This document shows, piece by piece, positions 36,775-45,020 of a stretch of 64,000 bases of DNA; the stretch's first letter is position 1; each line of letters begins with the position of its first letter. A program made the translations under genes and the position numbers. This stretch comes from Pseudomonas sp. GM18 (GTDB lineage Bacteria; Pseudomonadota; Gammaproteobacteria; Pseudomonadales; Pseudomonadaceae), in NCBI RefSeq assembly GCF_000282195.1, contig NZ_AKJT01000075.1, forward strand, positions 1-64,000, read 5' to 3'. The notes under the pieces were generated by a model. That model worked only from the letters and a program-made list of their open reading frames with translations, was not told the origin of the DNA and made no database searches.

Positions 36775-38981
36775 GCAAAGGATTTTATCGCGCATTCGAA
36801 GATAAACTTCGTGGGTCGCGACAGCTGGTCAAGAGTCGACTGAGTGTCTATTTGCCCTTCATCAATCTAGTCAAGGATCTATATCCAGGCGCGCAAGCTG
36901 TCGATTTGGGTTGCGGTCGCGGTGAGTGGCTGGAGCTATTGGGCGAAAATGGTATTGTCGCGCGGGGAGTTGACCTCGATGATGAGATGCTGCAGGCCTG
37001 TCGGGACATTGGTCTGGATGTCGCAACTGCCGACGCCTTGAGCTTCCTCAAGTCCGTCCCGGATGAAAGCCTTTTTCTGGTGTCCGGGTTTCATTTGGTT
37101 GAGCATATCCCCTTTGAAGCGCTTCAAGATCTGGTTATCGAGTCGCTTCGTGTACTGAAACCAGGTGGCTTGCTGATTCTTGAAACTCCCAATCCAGAGA
37201 ACCTGGTCGTTGGTACGTCCAACTTTTATCTGGACCCAACGCATATTTGTCCTATTCCGCCCGCATTGCTCTCGTTTGTTCCTGAGTATTACGGATTTGG
37301 CCGCGTTAAAACAGTGCGTCTTCAAGAGTCCGTAGCGTTAATCAATAATGCGGACATCAGTTTGTTGGACGTCTTGCAAGGTGTTAGTCCCGACTACTCG
37401 ATCGTTGCACAAAAGGATGCGGGTGCTGAGGTCATGACGGCTACCGCAGAGCCGTTTGATAAGGACTATGGGTTGACACTCCATAATCTCGCAACCCTAT
37501 ATGATCGAAAGCAAAAAAATCAAATCGATGAAGTAAAAAAAGAATTGGCTTCCATCTATGAAAGTTGGTCCTGGAGGCTGTTTGCGCCAATACGTTTTTT
37601 GGGGCGAGCGTTTTCGAATGAAAAAACTCCAATTCAACGTATGAAGTCAGCGGCCTGGAAAGTGTTAGCCCCTGTTCTTCGGTGGGTAAAGAGTGTACTT
37701 GTATTTGTTGTCATTCGTTGCCCGCCTTTAAGGCGTCTTGCGAAGCAGGCTGTTGCGCGCTTTCCAATTATCATGCGCTTTATTCGCCGGATCGAAAGAA
37801 GCGGGATCAATTACGCAGCCATGACGCCTAGCCGAGAAGGCCCTGAGCTCTTCATTGATGTGACGCATGTGTTTACCGAAGACTTGCGCACCGGAATTCA
37901 ACGTGTTGTCCGTTCTATCTCCACCGAGATTGAACAGGAGTTCCTGCCTGGAATAAAAGTCGAGCCTATTTATTTAACAGACGCCGGTGGCTATTGGCAC
38001 TATCGGTATGTCAATGGTTTTGCTGACGATTTCGAGATCGTAGTACCCAAGAAAGGCGATATATTTTTGGGCCTGGATTTGAATGCCCGAATCGTGGGTG
38101 CAGTGCAGACAGGACTTTTTCAAGACTGGATAGCGCGCGGTACCAAAATATCTTTTGTGGTCTACGACATCCTCCCGATCGAACATCCGGAATGGTGGCC
38201 TGGGGACGTTGGACGGCACCACGAAGAGTGGCTTCGTTCGGTATTGAATGTCTCCGATAATTTGATTTGTATCTCCCGTGCCGTGTGTGACTCTGTGCGG
38301 GCCTGGGCGTTGAGTGCAGGGTATGAGCAGAGCAAAATACCCGTTATGAAATCATTTCATCTCGGTGCGGACGTCGAAAACTCGCTGCCGACACGTGGAA
38401 TGCCTGGAAATGGTGAAGCTGTTCTGGCTGTGTTGAAAGGTTCACCAAGTTTCTTGATGGTGGGTACGGTGGAGCCTCGTAAAGGGCATTCATTAGTACT
38501 TTCTGCTTTTGAAAAGCTTTGGCTAAACGGTGTTGATGTAAAGTTTGTCATTGTAGGCAAGCAAGGTTGGTTGGTTGAAGAACTTTCCACTAAGTTGCGA
38601 AATCATCCAGAGTACGGTCGGAATCTGTTTTGGCTGGAACACGCGAGTGATGAATATCTGGATAAGCTCTACGATGCGGCATGCTGTCTAATTGCTGCTT
38701 CCGAGGGGGAAGGATTCGGTCTGCCATTGATCGAGGCTGCGCAACATAAGCTTCCAATTATTGCTCGTGATATTCCTGTGTTCAGGGAAGTGGCGGGAGA
38801 GCACGGCTATTATTTTTCTGGCTCTGATAGCGATAACTTTGCAGGTGCGATAACGGACTGGCTGGAGCTCTATGAAAATAATAAGCATCCTTTGTCTGTT
38901 GGCATGCCTTGGCTGACATGGAAGGAAAGTGCTCAGCAGTTACGTTCGATTATTGGGGCGAGTGTAGGCGATGCTGTCTAG
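36771..38981 (+). CDS. Fused SAM methyltransferase and GT4 glycosyltransferase
   Basis: A 736-residue two-domain protein. Residues about 35-190 form a class I SAM methyltransferase (AVDLGCGRGEWLELL, GFHLVEHIPFEAL, LKPGGLLILETPNPENL). Residues about 240-340 are basic and helical (IDEVKKELASIYESWSWRLFAPIRF), a linker that could contact the membrane. From about 350 a GT4 domain begins (VTHVFTEDLRTGIQRVVRS) with MVGTVEPRKGH and the EGEGFGLPLIEA nucleotide-sugar site. The order fits a polymerising or capping mannosyl/rhamnosyltransferase that also methylates the chain end. It overlaps wzt by four bases and takes the place of wbpX in the A-band order. Substrates are inferred. Confidence 0.85.
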   Translation: MSKGFYRAFEDKLRGSRQLVKSRLSVYLPFINLVKDLYPGAQAVDLGCGRGEWLELLGENGIVARGVDLDDEMLQACRDIGLDVATADALSFLKSVPDESLFLVSGFHLVEHIPFEALQDLVIESLRVLKPGGLLILETPNPENLVVGTSNFYLDPTHICPIPPALLSFVPEYYGFGRVKTVRLQESVALINNADISLLDVLQGVSPDYSIVAQKDAGAEVMTATAEPFDKDYGLTLHNLATLYDRKQKNQIDEVKKELASIYESWSWRLFAPIRFLGRAFSNEKTPIQRMKSAAWKVLAPVLRWVKSVLVFVVIRCPPLRRLAKQAVARFPIIMRFIRRIERSGINYAAMTPSREGPELFIDVTHVFTEDLRTGIQRVVRSISTEIEQEFLPGIKVEPIYLTDAGGYWHYRYVNGFADDFEIVVPKKGDIFLGLDLNARIVGAVQTGLFQDWIARGTKISFVVYDILPIEHPEWWPGDVGRHHEEWLRSVLNVSDNLICISRAVCDSVRAWALSAGYEQSKIPVMKSFHLGADVENSLPTRGMPGNGEAVLAVLKGSPSFLMVGTVEPRKGHSLVLSAFEKLWLNGVDVKFVIVGKQGWLVEELSTKLRNHPEYGRNLFWLEHASDEYLDKLYDAACCLIAASEGEGFGLPLIEAAQHKLPIIARDIPVFREVAGEHGYYFSGSDSDNFAGAITDWLELYENNKHPLSVGMPWLTWKESAQQLRSIIGASVGDAV

Positions 38982-39124
38982 CACACTAGGTTTATTTGAA
39001 ATTTTGGGGCGCGCGGGTAATGACTAGCCGGCAGTGGCTAAGGCGTGAGCCTTGGTCAGGCTGGCAGTTAAGGATTGACCCATGGGCGCAGACCCATTGA
39101 GCGAGTATTCGTACGCTTGACCTG

Positions 39125-39151
39125 ATCCTCGGATATAATCCGAGGATTTTT
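39125..39151 (+). terminator. Terminator after the wzm-wzt-glycosyltransferase operon
   Basis: The perfect 8-bp stem ATCCTCGG/CCGAGGAT has a 7-nt loop and is followed by four T residues. It lies 144 bases after the preceding stop and about 90 bases before the next gene. It separates the GDP-mannose/export unit from the AT-rich unit. Confidence 0.8.
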
Positions 39152-39242
39152 GACTTGGCAGATACCTGATAGAGGTGAACGTTGGCTCTGGATTTCAAGT
39201 AATGTCGAGAGCGATAGCTGCAAATTAAAATGGACGGAGTTT

Positions 39243-40757
39243 ATGAGCGAATCTTTGGCTATACGCAATTTTAAAATTGGTTTGATTGATCTGGCCATTG
39301 TAGTAGCTATGCTTGTTGTGTTTGTTATAGCTATGTATCCGTATGTCAGGAATGGTTTTTGGTTTGATGACTCATTGAATAGTCAAACTTGGGGGCTGAT
39401 CAATAGGGCTGATACCAGTGTTTATGATTTTTCGATAAAAATTATGACAAGCTGGTTTCATGCTGGAAGGCTAATGCTTTCATTTCCTTTTATTTATGGT
39501 TTTTACTATTTGATACATGACCCGGTTTGGGTCAGAGTTGTTGATGTGGCACTGGTTGCCGTTAATATTGGTTTAGTGGTTTATCTTTTGCGCTTTTTGC
39601 AAGTTTCATGGCAAGTGGCTGGTTTGTTTGTTTTGTTTTTGTTAGTGTGCTTTCAGATCAGGGATTATCATGATCCTATCGCCTCCTATGCAACTTTTCT
39701 TCAGGTCTTGGTTATTGAGTTAACGGTTTCTTTGGTGTTTTTGGTGAGGTGGCTCAAGACTGGTTCTGTTTTCTCTTTGTTATTGTCTTCTTTTGTTGCG
39801 TTGCTGTCTGTGTTTTGTTATGAGTTAAATGTTATTTATGTGCCGATCGCACTTTTAATAATAGTTTTTTCCTCTCGTCAAAAAAAATGGCAGGCAATAT
39901 TGGTTGTCACTGTTCCGTTTGTTTTTTTTGTGCTGGCGACTTTGTATATCAAAAGTGTAGCCGCAGCGAAATACTCCGGTTCGGATTTTGGCGCGCTTGA
40001 GAAAATTCCGATCACTTATTTTGTTCAGTTTGTTTCGGGTTTTCCAGGGAGTTTCTATTTCTTGAGGGGGGAGAATGATTTTTCATTCATGAATGCTTTT
40101 GCATCGATGAGAAGTCATACGGTGTCAGCGTTTGGTTTGATTGCGCTATCTTTGTTCTGCTTTTGGTCATTCTCTCGGAAAACAGATACTAATAGTGGCG
40201 GTGCGCCGGTAATTGGCATCGTTTTGGTTGCGCTGGTGTTGTTGTTTTTTCCGCCATTGTTGATTGCAATGTCTTCTAGGTATCAATCCGAGTTGTCGTT
40301 CGGGCTTGGTCACATAGCAGTCTATTATCAATATTTCGGTTTTTCTCTTCTGGCGGCATTTGGGTTGTTTTATGCGTCACAGCGAATGGCTGGGGGAGTC
40401 AGGTTGCTATTGTGCTTAGGCTTTTCGGGGTGGTTAGGGTTTAATTTTATTGTGAATCTTGATCGGTCTGAAAAGGTTGATGCTACGTTCGAAGAACCAA
40501 GAGCATCATTAGTTCGCGCTCTTAAATCTGGATTGTTTGAATTGGTTCAGGATGGAGATATTGTAGAGATTCCTGATCAACCTATATTTATTAATGGGAA
40601 TTTGATATATCAGGTGATTCAAAAGAGAGTTTATGTTCCGGATGAGCAGGCAATCGCTGGACTTTTTGATGTAAAACCGAATGAGGCCGCAAAAGTGTAC
40701 AGGCTTACTCGGCAGGCTGAGCTGCCGCGCGAGTGGCAGTTAAGTCTAGTAAGGTAG
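39243..40757 (+). CDS. Multi-pass GT-C-like membrane glycosyltransferase
   Basis: A 504-residue inner membrane protein with roughly ten hydrophobic helices. The first periplasmic loop has an acidic pair in NGFWFDDSLNSQ, the usual place of the catalytic Asp in GT-C enzymes that use polyprenyl-phosphate sugars, and a further loop has RDYHDPIASYATF. The protein resembles GtrII-like proteins only in this layout; I recognise no named family. GGAG precedes ATG 39243; an upstream start at 39150 lies in the terminator. It is AT-rich and stands at the head of the CDP-sugar unit with 58 bases to the next gene. A role in decorating the polysaccharide in the periplasm is inferred. Confidence 0.7.
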   Translation: MSESLAIRNFKIGLIDLAIVVAMLVVFVIAMYPYVRNGFWFDDSLNSQTWGLINRADTSVYDFSIKIMTSWFHAGRLMLSFPFIYGFYYLIHDPVWVRVVDVALVAVNIGLVVYLLRFLQVSWQVAGLFVLFLLVCFQIRDYHDPIASYATFLQVLVIELTVSLVFLVRWLKTGSVFSLLLSSFVALLSVFCYELNVIYVPIALLIIVFSSRQKKWQAILVVTVPFVFFVLATLYIKSVAAAKYSGSDFGALEKIPITYFVQFVSGFPGSFYFLRGENDFSFMNAFASMRSHTVSAFGLIALSLFCFWSFSRKTDTNSGGAPVIGIVLVALVLLFFPPLLIAMSSRYQSELSFGLGHIAVYYQYFGFSLLAAFGLFYASQRMAGGVRLLLCLGFSGWLGFNFIVNLDRSEKVDATFEEPRASLVRALKSGLFELVQDGDIVEIPDQPIFINGNLIYQVIQKRVYVPDEQAIAGLFDVKPNEAAKVYRLTRQAELPREWQLSLVR

Positions 40758-40815
40758 GTCGGCCTATTCGCGCTGTCTATTGTCATTGGCAAAATTTACA
40801 TAATCGGTTGAAATT

Positions 40816-41805
40816 ATGGCTTTAGTAAAAATATGCAATGGCAAGAGCTTTGACTCAGTAGTGGGTGAGTCAATGCTCGACAATGCCAGAACTCAAGGGA
40901 TAACGCTTGAGTATAGCTGTAGGACCGGCCGCTGCGGCGTTTGCAAAGCAAAAGTAGTGAGCGGTGATACGGAGGCTTTCAAGGGAGAGCTTTCGCTAAG
41001 CGAAGAGGAGCGTGATGCCGGGTATATATTGACCTGCTGCCGCTATGCTCAATCTGACGTAGAACTTGATGTTGAGGATATTAGCGCGCTGGCCGATATC
41101 AGCATCAGAACCTTGCCCTGCAGAATTGATGGCATTGAGAAACTCGCACATAACGTTGTTGAGATTACGTTGAGGCTTCCTCCTAAAAGCAAGTTCACGT
41201 ATGTACCCGGTCAATATCTGGATGTCATCGGAGCTGGTGGTGTTCGTCGGAGCTATTCCATTGCTAATGCCCATCGCGCAGATGAAAAGCTGGAACTGCA
41301 TATACGGGAAGTGGATCAGGGCGTGATGTCGCAGTATTGGTTTTCTGACGCTAAAGAAAATGACCTTTTGCGGCTTGAAGGGCCGCTGGGAACGTTTAGT
41401 CTGCGCGAGAAAGAATTGAAAAATATTGTCTTTTTAGCGACGGGTACGGGCATTGCGCCGGTGAAGGCCATGCTGGAGCAAATGTTAAGCACGCCGGCGG
41501 CCGCGGCAGGTAAAAATATCTATATCTACTGGGGTGGCCGTACTCAAAGCGATATTTACTGGAAGCCGGATTTTCACGCTTTGGATCCTGTTTTCATACC
41601 GGTGTTGTCGCGACCAGACTCGTCATGGACGGGACGAACAGGCTATATACAGACGGCTTTATTGGAAGATTCTGTTGATCTTGCTCAGTCGGTGGTATAT
41701 GCCTGCGGCTCAGAAGATATGATTTTTTCTGCACATGAAGTATTAGTGGCCGCGGGACTCTCGGCCAAAAACTTTTATTCAGATGCATTTGTGCGTTCAA
41801 ACTGA
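40816..41805 (+). CDS. ddhD: CDP-6-deoxy-delta-3,4-glucoseen reductase (E3)
   Basis: A 329-residue electron-transfer flavoprotein. Residues 1-90 are a plant-type [2Fe-2S] ferredoxin domain (CRTGRCGVC plus a later Cys in LTCCRYA). The rest is an FAD/NAD(P)H reductase domain (RRSYSIANA for FAD, FLATGTGIAPVKAML for the nucleotide). E3 passes electrons from NADH to E1 (DdhC) to complete C3 deoxygenation. Alternative names are AscD/RfbI. It is the first of four adjacent ddh genes. Confidence 0.93.
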   Translation: MALVKICNGKSFDSVVGESMLDNARTQGITLEYSCRTGRCGVCKAKVVSGDTEAFKGELSLSEEERDAGYILTCCRYAQSDVELDVEDISALADISIRTLPCRIDGIEKLAHNVVEITLRLPPKSKFTYVPGQYLDVIGAGGVRRSYSIANAHRADEKLELHIREVDQGVMSQYWFSDAKENDLLRLEGPLGTFSLREKELKNIVFLATGTGIAPVKAMLEQMLSTPAAAAGKNIYIYWGGRTQSDIYWKPDFHALDPVFIPVLSRPDSSWTGRTGYIQTALLEDSVDLAQSVVYACGSEDMIFSAHEVLVAAGLSAKNFYSDAFVRSN

Positions 41806-41817
41806 TCAGGAGGGATT

Positions 41818-42591
41818 ATGAAGGCAGTAATTTTAGCGGGTGGCTTAGGGACGCGTCTGAGCGAAGAAACCAGTATTCGACCAAAGCCAATGGTAGAGAT
41901 CGGTGGAAAGCCGATACTTTGGCATATCATGAAAATGTATTCTTCTCATGGCATCAATGACTTTGTTATCTGTTGCGGATACAAGGGCTATTTAATAAAA
42001 GAGTATTTTGCTAATTACTTCCTGCATATGTCTGACGTTACATTCGATATGCGCGAAAACAGTATGGAAGTTCACGGTAAGCGCGCCGAGCCCTGGAATG
42101 TGACATTGATCGATACGGGTGACGTTTCGATGACGGGTGGGCGTTTGCGGCGAGTGGCAGATTATGTCCGTAACGAAGAGGCATTCTGCTTTACCTATGG
42201 CGATGGCGTCGGGGATATGGACATCAGTGCCGCGGTAGCTTTTCACAAGCAACATGGTAAAGCAGCGACGCTCACTGCCACTTACCCACCAGGTCGTTTT
42301 GGCGCGCTGGATATTCGAAAGGGCCAGGTACTCAACTTCAAGGAAAAGCCCAAGGGTGATGGAGCCATGATTAATGGCGGATTTTTCGTACTCACTCCCA
42401 AAGTACTTGATTATTTGACTGACGACAGCACCGTATGGGAGCAGGAGCCCCTGATGAACCTTGCGGCGGACGGTCAATTGATGGCGTACGAGCACCATGG
42501 TTTCTGGCAGCCGATGGACACTTTGCATGACAAAAACATGCTCGAAAATCTATGGCACAATGGCAAGGCTCCGTGGAAAACCTGGGATTAA
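41818..42591 (+). CDS. ddhA: Glucose-1-phosphate cytidylyltransferase
   Basis: A 257-residue nucleotidyltransferase making CDP-glucose. The signature AVILAGGLGTRLSEETSIRPKPMVEIG is typical of RfbF/DdhA, as are FTYGDGVGDMD and KEKPKGDGAMINGGF. CDP-glucose is committed to 3,6-dideoxyhexose synthesis. AGGAGG precedes the ATG (12 bases after ddhD). The next start follows its stop by one base, indicating coupling. Confidence 0.95.
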   Translation: MKAVILAGGLGTRLSEETSIRPKPMVEIGGKPILWHIMKMYSSHGINDFVICCGYKGYLIKEYFANYFLHMSDVTFDMRENSMEVHGKRAEPWNVTLIDTGDVSMTGGRLRRVADYVRNEEAFCFTYGDGVGDMDISAAVAFHKQHGKAATLTATYPPGRFGALDIRKGQVLNFKEKPKGDGAMINGGFFVLTPKVLDYLTDDSTVWEQEPLMNLAADGQLMAYEHHGFWQPMDTLHDKNMLENLWHNGKAPWKTWD

Positions 42592-42592
42592 T

Positions 42593-43675
42593 ATGAAAGC
42601 TACTGTCGCACCTGCCTTCTGGAAAGGGAAAAAAGTCTTCCTCACCGGCCATACTGGCTTCAAGGGCAGCTGGTTGTCGCTCTGGCTGCAGGGCATGGGT
42701 GCGCAAGTCAAAGGTTTTGCGCTCACGCCGCCTACGGCTCCGGCGCTGTTCGACGAAGCTCGTGTCGGTGAAGGAATGCAGTCGGAAATCGGTGATATTC
42801 GCGACCTGCAAGCCGTTACCGAGAGCATGACCGGTTTTGACCCGGATATTGTGATTCACATGGCTGCCCAACCTCTGGTCAGGTTGTCATACCGTGAACC
42901 GGTGGAAACCTACGCAACCAATGTCATGGGTACCCTCCATGTGCTGGAAGCGGCTCGCCAATGCCCGAATCTAAAGGCCATTGTCAATGTCACGACCGAC
43001 AAGTGCTACGAGAATCAGGAGTGGGAGTGGGGCTATCGCGAAGATGAACCCATGGGAGGGCATGATCCATATAGCAACAGTAAAGGCTGTGTAGAGCTGC
43101 TTACCTCGGCTTATCGCAAATCTTTTTTTAATGGCGAAAAGTCGGCGGCCCTGGCTTCTGCGCGTGCAGGTAACGTCATCGGCGGCGGAGATTGGGCAGA
43201 AGATCGCCTCATTCCTGACATTCTTCGCGCTGTCGAAAAAAATCACCCGGTGATCGTTCGCAATCCGCAGGCTACACGCCCTTGGCAGCATGTTCTGGAG
43301 CCGCTCGGCGGCTATCTGGTTCTGGCACAGCAATTATGGGAGCATGGCCACACGTTTGCCCAAGGCTGGAACTTTGGCCCCAGGGACGAAGATGCGAGAC
43401 CGGTGGAGTGGATACTTAACCATATGGTCGAAACGTGGGGTGCTGGCGCTAGCTGGGAACTCGATGAAGACCCGCAGCCACATGAAGCCCGCTATCTCAA
43501 GCTTGATATCTCCAAGGCGCGTGCGCGCTTGAACTGGACCCCGACATGGGATCTGGAAACAACACTCATCCGTATCGTCAATTGGCATCGTGCATGGTTG
43601 CATGGCGAAGACATGCGGACCTGTTGCATGGATGAAATTGACGGCTATATGGCAGCTATGGCCGTAAGTAACTAA
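42593..43675 (+). CDS. ddhB: CDP-glucose 4,6-dehydratase
   Basis: A 360-residue extended SDR. It has GHTGFKGSWLSLW for NAD, TTDKCYENQEWEWGYRE and the active-site YSNSKGCVE, features specific to CDP-glucose rather than dTDP-glucose dehydratases. The product is CDP-4-keto-6-deoxy-D-glucose. I start at ATG 42593, right after the ddhA stop; the upstream open frame is ddhA sequence. Confidence 0.95.
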   Translation: MKATVAPAFWKGKKVFLTGHTGFKGSWLSLWLQGMGAQVKGFALTPPTAPALFDEARVGEGMQSEIGDIRDLQAVTESMTGFDPDIVIHMAAQPLVRLSYREPVETYATNVMGTLHVLEAARQCPNLKAIVNVTTDKCYENQEWEWGYREDEPMGGHDPYSNSKGCVELLTSAYRKSFFNGEKSAALASARAGNVIGGGDWAEDRLIPDILRAVEKNHPVIVRNPQATRPWQHVLEPLGGYLVLAQQLWEHGHTFAQGWNFGPRDEDARPVEWILNHMVETWGAGASWELDEDPQPHEARYLKLDISKARARLNWTPTWDLETTLIRIVNWHRAWLHGEDMRTCCMDEIDGYMAAMAVSN

Positions 43676-43703
43676 TTAACTAAAGCTTTAAGTAGGAAAT
43701 CTC

Positions 43704-45017
43704 ATGACACCCGATATGCTCCGTCAGGAAATCAGCCAGCTCGTTGAGCGTTACGCCCAAACAGCTTTGGCTGCCAAACCTTTTGTCCCTGGTGAAAGTG
43801 TCATTCCTCCATCAGGGAAGGTGATTGGCGCACGCGAACTGCAACTGATGGTGGAAGCATCCCTCGATGGTTGGCTGACGACAGGCCGCTTCAATGCTGA
43901 GTTTGAAAAAAAACTCGCCGACTTTCTGGGCGTCAACTACCTGCTTACCGTTAACTCCGGCTCCTCTGCCAACCTGGTGGCCTTCAGTACCCTGACGTCG
44001 CCCAAACTCGGTGACCGTGCGATCAAAAAGGGTGATGAAGTGATTGGCGTGGCAGCCGGCTTCCCGACAACCGTCAATCCTATCGTCCAGTTCGGCGCCA
44101 TTCCTGTGTTCGTCGATGTTGATATGGCGACTCACAACATCAATGCTGACCTGATTGAAGCGGCCATCACGCCAAAAACCAAAGCCATCATGCTTGCCCA
44201 TACTTTGGGTAACCCCTTCAATCTGAAGAAGGTCAAGGAGCTGTGCGAGAAGTACAATCTCTGGCTGGTCGAAGATTGCTGCGATGCGCTCGGTGCTACC
44301 TATGACGGTAAGCTGGTCGGTACTTTTGGCGATATCGCAACCCTCAGTTTCTATCCTGCGCACCACATCACTATGGGGGAGGGCGGTGCAGTTTTCACCA
44401 ACAATGCCCAGCTCAAACTGATTGCCGAGTCTTTCCGCGACTGGGGGCGGGATTGCTACTGCGCTCCGGGATGTGACGATACGTGCGGTAATCGTTTTGG
44501 TCAGCAGTTCGGAAGCCTGCCTCAGGGTTACGATCACAAGTATGTATATGCACACTTGGGCTACAACCTCAAAATCACTGATATGCAGGCAGCCTGCGGT
44601 TTGGCGCAACTGGATCGTGCTCAAGAGTTTATCGATACTCGCAAGCGTAACTTCAACCTACTCAAGGACCGTCTTGCTAGTTTGAGCGAATTTCTTGAAA
44701 TCGCTGAAGCTACTCCTAATAGCGATCCTTCCTGGTTCGGATTTCCGGTTACCCTCAAGGAAAGTGCTGGCGTCAACCGTGTAGACTTGCTCAAGTTTCT
44801 CGACCAGAACAAGATCGGCACCCGGTTGCTTTTCGCAGGAAACCTGACTCGTCAACCTTACTTCCACAACATCGAGTATCGTGTGGTCGGTGAGTTGACC
44901 AATACTGACCGTACTATGAATCAGACCTTCTGGCTCGGTGTGCAGCCGGCGTTGGGGCAGGAGCATTTCGATTACGTTGGTGAGAAGTTGGAAGAGTTCT
45001 TCGGGATTGGTTTCTAA
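43704..45017 (+). CDS. ddhC: CDP-4-keto-6-deoxy-D-glucose 3-dehydrase (E1)
   Basis: A 437-residue PMP-dependent, iron-sulfur dehydratase of the DegT/E1 family. The PLP lysine is replaced by His (SFYPAHHITMGEGG), the hallmark of 3-deoxygenating E1. A Cys cluster for [2Fe-2S] is seen in CYCAPGCDDTCGNRF. With DdhD it removes the C3 hydroxyl to give CDP-3,6-dideoxy-4-keto-glucose. AGTAGGAAA lies ahead of the ATG. It is followed after three bases by the ThDP enzyme gene. Confidence 0.95.
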   Translation: MTPDMLRQEISQLVERYAQTALAAKPFVPGESVIPPSGKVIGARELQLMVEASLDGWLTTGRFNAEFEKKLADFLGVNYLLTVNSGSSANLVAFSTLTSPKLGDRAIKKGDEVIGVAAGFPTTVNPIVQFGAIPVFVDVDMATHNINADLIEAAITPKTKAIMLAHTLGNPFNLKKVKELCEKYNLWLVEDCCDALGATYDGKLVGTFGDIATLSFYPAHHITMGEGGAVFTNNAQLKLIAESFRDWGRDCYCAPGCDDTCGNRFGQQFGSLPQGYDHKYVYAHLGYNLKITDMQAACGLAQLDRAQEFIDTRKRNFNLLKDRLASLSEFLEIAEATPNSDPSWFGFPVTLKESAGVNRVDLLKFLDQNKIGTRLLFAGNLTRQPYFHNIEYRVVGELTNTDRTMNQTFWLGVQPALGQEHFDYVGEKLEEFFGIGF

Positions 45018-45020
45018 AAT

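Noticed and set aside
39117..39139. TTGACC followed by a perfect TATAAT, apparently a promoter for the GT-C-like gene
   Set aside because: The spacing is only 11 bases, far from 17, and TATAAT forms the loop of a rho-independent terminator. No other -35 at 16-18 bases is present.
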